55,533 bases of DNA, taken from the NCBI RefSeq assembly GCF_014174215.1, contig NZ_JABEQL010000026.1:1-55533 (forward strand). The letters are read 5' to 3'. The position numbers and the translations under genes are program-made. The notes under the pieces are model-generated. The model was not told where the DNA came from, did not search any database, and worked only from the letters and a program-made list of their open reading frames with translations. Source of the DNA: Gluconacetobacter tumulicola (lineage in GTDB: Bacteria; Pseudomonadota; Alphaproteobacteria; Acetobacterales; Acetobacteraceae). Positions 53,240-55,533 of this stretch are shown piece by piece; position 1 is the first letter of the stretch, and each line of letters begins with the position of its first letter.

Positions 53240-54163
53240 TCAGCTAGAGAGAACTTTTCGACACACCATATATACTGTGTTGCGAAGCCAGCGGTGGTCA
53301 GGATCGGCGTCCAGCCTGGGGTGCCACATGGCGGAAACGGCGATTTCAGGTGTTTTTACGGGAAGCTGAAATGTTCTCAGGCCCGATGTCTCTGCGAATT
53401 CGTCGGAAAGGTTCGCGAGACACAACCGTGGCACATGCGTCACCAGATCCGTTTGCTGCACGATCTTGATCGCATCCGGAAATCCAGGCACGACGACCGA
53501 CACGGTGCGTTGGTAACCCAGTTGCTCAAGCGCATCATCAACTGGTCCTCTGAACGTTCCTCGTCGCGAGGTCACGACATGACGGCATGCTGCGTAGCGC
53601 GGTAGACTGATATCTTCGTCATGAAAAAGAGAATGGCCGATGCGCGCCACGCCGACGAACGTATCCCGGAACAGAAGCCGGCTTCGGATCTCTGGCGCAG
53701 AGGCGCCCCGGACGCCGATTTCCAGATCGATCCGCCCGTCTCGTAGCGGTAGCACATCCTTATCCGGCTTGGGCGCAAACCGCAGGCGCACCCGTGGTGC
53801 TTCTTTCATGATGGCTGTCACCAGAGGCGCTGCAGCAACATTTAGAAAGCCTTCACTGGCGCGAAGGACGAATGTCCGATCCAGCGCTTTCAAATCCAGT
53901 TCCCGATGCTGCGGGCGCAGGACAGCCTGCGCGTCGCGGGTCAGGGCATGAACGCGCTCGCGGATATCCGTTGCATAGGGCGTCGGCACGAGATGTCGGC
54001 CTGCCCGAACCAGCAACGGATCACCAGTGGTCAAACGAAGCCGCGTCAGTGTCCGACTCATGGCAGAAGAACTGAGCCCAAGACGACGAGCTGCGCCTGT
54101 CACACTGGCTTCGTCGAGCAGTACGTCTAGCGCGGTCAGAAGATTGAGATCGATGTTCTGCAT
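53240..54163 (-). CDS. LysR-family regulator, divergent from the amidohydrolase
   Basis: Regulator of 307 residues. The N-terminal helix-turn-helix is QNIDLNLLTALDVLLDEASV and LGLSSSAMSRTLTRLR. The effector domain contains FVLRASEGFLNVAAAPLVTA. The sequence is lower in GC than most of the window, as is the divergent amidohydrolase gene, which suggests that the pair was acquired together. It probably controls the divergent gene across the 150-bp gap. Confidence 0.88.
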   Translation of the reverse strand: MQNIDLNLLTALDVLLDEASVTGAARRLGLSSSAMSRTLTRLRLTTGDPLLVRAGRHLVPTPYATDIRERVHALTRDAQAVLRPQHRELDLKALDRTFVLRASEGFLNVAAAPLVTAIMKEAPRVRLRFAPKPDKDVLPLRDGRIDLEIGVRGASAPEIRSRLLFRDTFVGVARIGHSLFHDEDISLPRYAACRHVVTSRRGTFRGPVDDALEQLGYQRTVSVVVPGFPDAIKIVQQTDLVTHVPRLCLANLSDEFAETSGLRTFQLPVKTPEIAVSAMWHPRLDADPDHRWLRNTVYMVCRKVLSS

Positions 54164-54313
54164 GTAATGACCCTATCAACGATCATCGGCAATATATAGC
54201 GTCACACGCAATGACATATTGATCCGCAAGCGCCTGGCGCCTGCTCCGGTTTCATACCTATTTTGACAGGCATGTCCCGTCATGACGAGTAGCCTGCAGA
54301 AAGGAGCCATTCC

Positions 54314-55294
54314 ATGAAGCTGATCGGCATCGAAGAGCATTTCTTGACGCCTGAGATAAAGGACGCCTGGTCCGCCATTGGTCTTGGAGCCTCTGATCCA
54401 AGCGTTGCATTCCACGGTGGCCCACTTGAAAAGCGGCTAACCGATCTCTCGGAAGAGCGGCTCGCTCTTATGGACGAGACCGGGCTGGACGTTCAGGTGC
54501 TGTCGCTCACCACACCGTCACTGCACGATCTTGGCCCCGGCAGTCTCGATCTGGCGCGCCGCGCGAACAATGCTCTTGCGGAAGCGATTGCACGCCATCC
54601 GGATCGCTTTCAGGCGCTGGCGACGCTGCCCGTAGCGATGCCCGATGAAGCGGCCCTAGAACTCGAGCGCTGTGTCAGGACGCTCGGCTTCAAGGGAACG
54701 ATGCTGTGCGGGCGAGTGGGTCATCGCAACCTGGACCATGCTGACTTGCTCCCGGTCTTTCAAAGTGCTGCGGCGCTGAAAGCGCCCGTCCTACTCCATC
54801 CCAGAGCGCCGGATAAGGCTGTCCGAGATGCCTACTATTCCGGGTTCAGCCCGCAGATCGATGCCGCTTTTTCCTGCTTCGGTCTCGGCTGGCATTATGA
54901 TGCCGGTATCCAGTTCCTGCGTCTGGTGCTGGCGGGCCATTTCGATCGCTTCCCGGATCTGCAGGTTATTCTGGGCCACTGGGGCGAACTGGTCCTGTTC
55001 TATGCCGAGCGTATAGCCAACATGGATCGCGCGACCGGTCTGAAGCACACCATGATGACCTATTTTCGGCGCAATCTGTATGTCACGGCGAGCGGCATGT
55101 TCCTGCCGCATTATCTGGAACAGGCAGCACGGATCGTCGGTCACGACCGTCTTCTGTTCTCTACCGACTATCCCTATCAATACCGCACCGGCGGCGATGC
55201 GCGGCGCTTTCTCGAAAACTGCGGCCTGGAGACGTCTGACAGGCAGGCGTTCGCGCATGGAAACTGGGAGCGGCTCACAGGAAACATGTCGTAA
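54314..55294 (+). CDS. Amidohydrolase-family protein (ACMSD/resorcylate decarboxylase-like)
   Basis: Metal-dependent hydrolase or decarboxylase of 326 residues. The start LIGIEEHFLTPE shows the E-x-H variant of the metal motif common in the decarboxylase branch. Later PVLLHPRAPD, LVLAGHFDRFPDLQVILGHW and LFSTDYPYQY supply the further His and Asp ligands. AAGGAG is seven to ten bases before the ATG. The family includes gamma-resorcylate and related aromatic acid decarboxylases. It is divergent from a LysR gene that probably senses the same aromatic substrate. Confidence 0.9.
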   Translation: MKLIGIEEHFLTPEIKDAWSAIGLGASDPSVAFHGGPLEKRLTDLSEERLALMDETGLDVQVLSLTTPSLHDLGPGSLDLARRANNALAEAIARHPDRFQALATLPVAMPDEAALELERCVRTLGFKGTMLCGRVGHRNLDHADLLPVFQSAAALKAPVLLHPRAPDKAVRDAYYSGFSPQIDAAFSCFGLGWHYDAGIQFLRLVLAGHFDRFPDLQVILGHWGELVLFYAERIANMDRATGLKHTMMTYFRRNLYVTASGMFLPHYLEQAARIVGHDRLLFSTDYPYQYRTGGDARRFLENCGLETSDRQAFAHGNWERLTGNMS

Positions 55295-55533
55295 GCAGAA
55301 TAAAAAATCCCGTTCCGCAACGGTTGCCACCCCACAACAATATCAACGGCGCGGCTGATGCAAAAGCCGTTGCAGAAAGTCGGCTTCCCGTGGGAGCGTT
55401 CCCGAAAGCGGACAGCCCGCACTCCTGAAGAGTTTCGGGCGCCGTGAGGCGTACGAAAGTCGGGGAGGACCGAACCCGCGACACCGGGACTCAGTTATGG
55501 GGAATTTGCAACTGGCGCTGCCCTGAGGCGCCC
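55295..55533. other. Right-edge region with no supported gene
   Basis: The last 239 bp hold short overlapping frames on both strands without ribosome binding sites. A sequence resembling a tRNA T-arm (55467-55480 region) does not fold. It may be the edge of another mobile element, but no terminus is seen. Confidence 0.35.

Noticed and set aside
55440-55505. A tRNA-like T-arm sequence (GCGGGTTCGG on the minus strand)
   Set aside because: The stem does not pair and no acceptor or anticodon arm can be found.

Overview
The window is a GC-rich bacterial chromosome segment. The TonB-dependent receptor style, the Tat and Sec signal peptides, the OprB-type porin and the codon usage all suggest an acetic acid bacterium (Acetobacteraceae, Gluconacetobacter/Komagataeibacter-like). 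That assignment is inference; no rRNA or other marker gene is present. I see no tRNA, rRNA or CRISPR array. Every function below was assigned by reading protein motifs, without a database search.

Layout. 1-35: the first codons of a probable IS110-type transposase. 333-5057: a CPA1 Na+/H+ antiporter, a GABA aminotransferase (gabT) and a DEAD-box RNA helicase. 5507-6971: an HxlR regulator divergent from a quinone oxidoreductase, with lower GC. 7363-14186: a minus-strand operon headed by a TonB-dependent receptor and followed by a tryptophan-tryptophylquinone (TTQ) amine dehydrogenase set (mauB-mauD-mauA-cytochrome c-mauE-second mauD-like). It faces a GcvA-like LysR gene at 14452. 15468-20191: a sulfotransferase, a secretory lipase, an exported methyltransferase and an amino acid permease. 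20242-35203: a second TonB receptor, a Rieske oxygenase, a second GcvA-like LysR, a class II aldolase, a frameshifted D-2-hydroxyacid dehydrogenase, a third TonB receptor, a class III aminotransferase, an amidase, a sodium:solute symporter with a small membrane partner, and a GNAT acetyltransferase. 35144-40708: an EamA exporter, a PAS-PAS-GGDEF protein, a SulP transporter and a DUF2252 protein. 40823-46190: a LysR gene divergent from a frameshifted TonB receptor and a CocE-like hydrolase. 46224-55294: a small membrane protein with its winged-helix regulator, a carbohydrate porin, two aldo-keto reductases (one Tat-exported), a VOC protein, an extensin-like protein, a LysR gene and an amidohydrolase.

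How the genes may work together. The most distinctive unit is the TTQ amine dehydrogenase operon with its own outer-membrane receptor. The receptor would import a bulky amine. The periplasmic enzyme would then oxidise it and pass electrons to the co-encoded mono-haem cytochrome c. A near-identical 19-bp inverted repeat of LysR type (T-N11-A) lies in the receptor/LysR intergenic region and again upstream of gabT, which suggests one regulon joining amine oxidation to GABA-type transamination. The 23-35 kb island looks like a second uptake-and-degradation module, with outer-membrane receptor, inner-membrane symporter, amidase, aminotransferase, dehydrogenase, aldolase and Rieske oxygenase. Its substrate is unknown.
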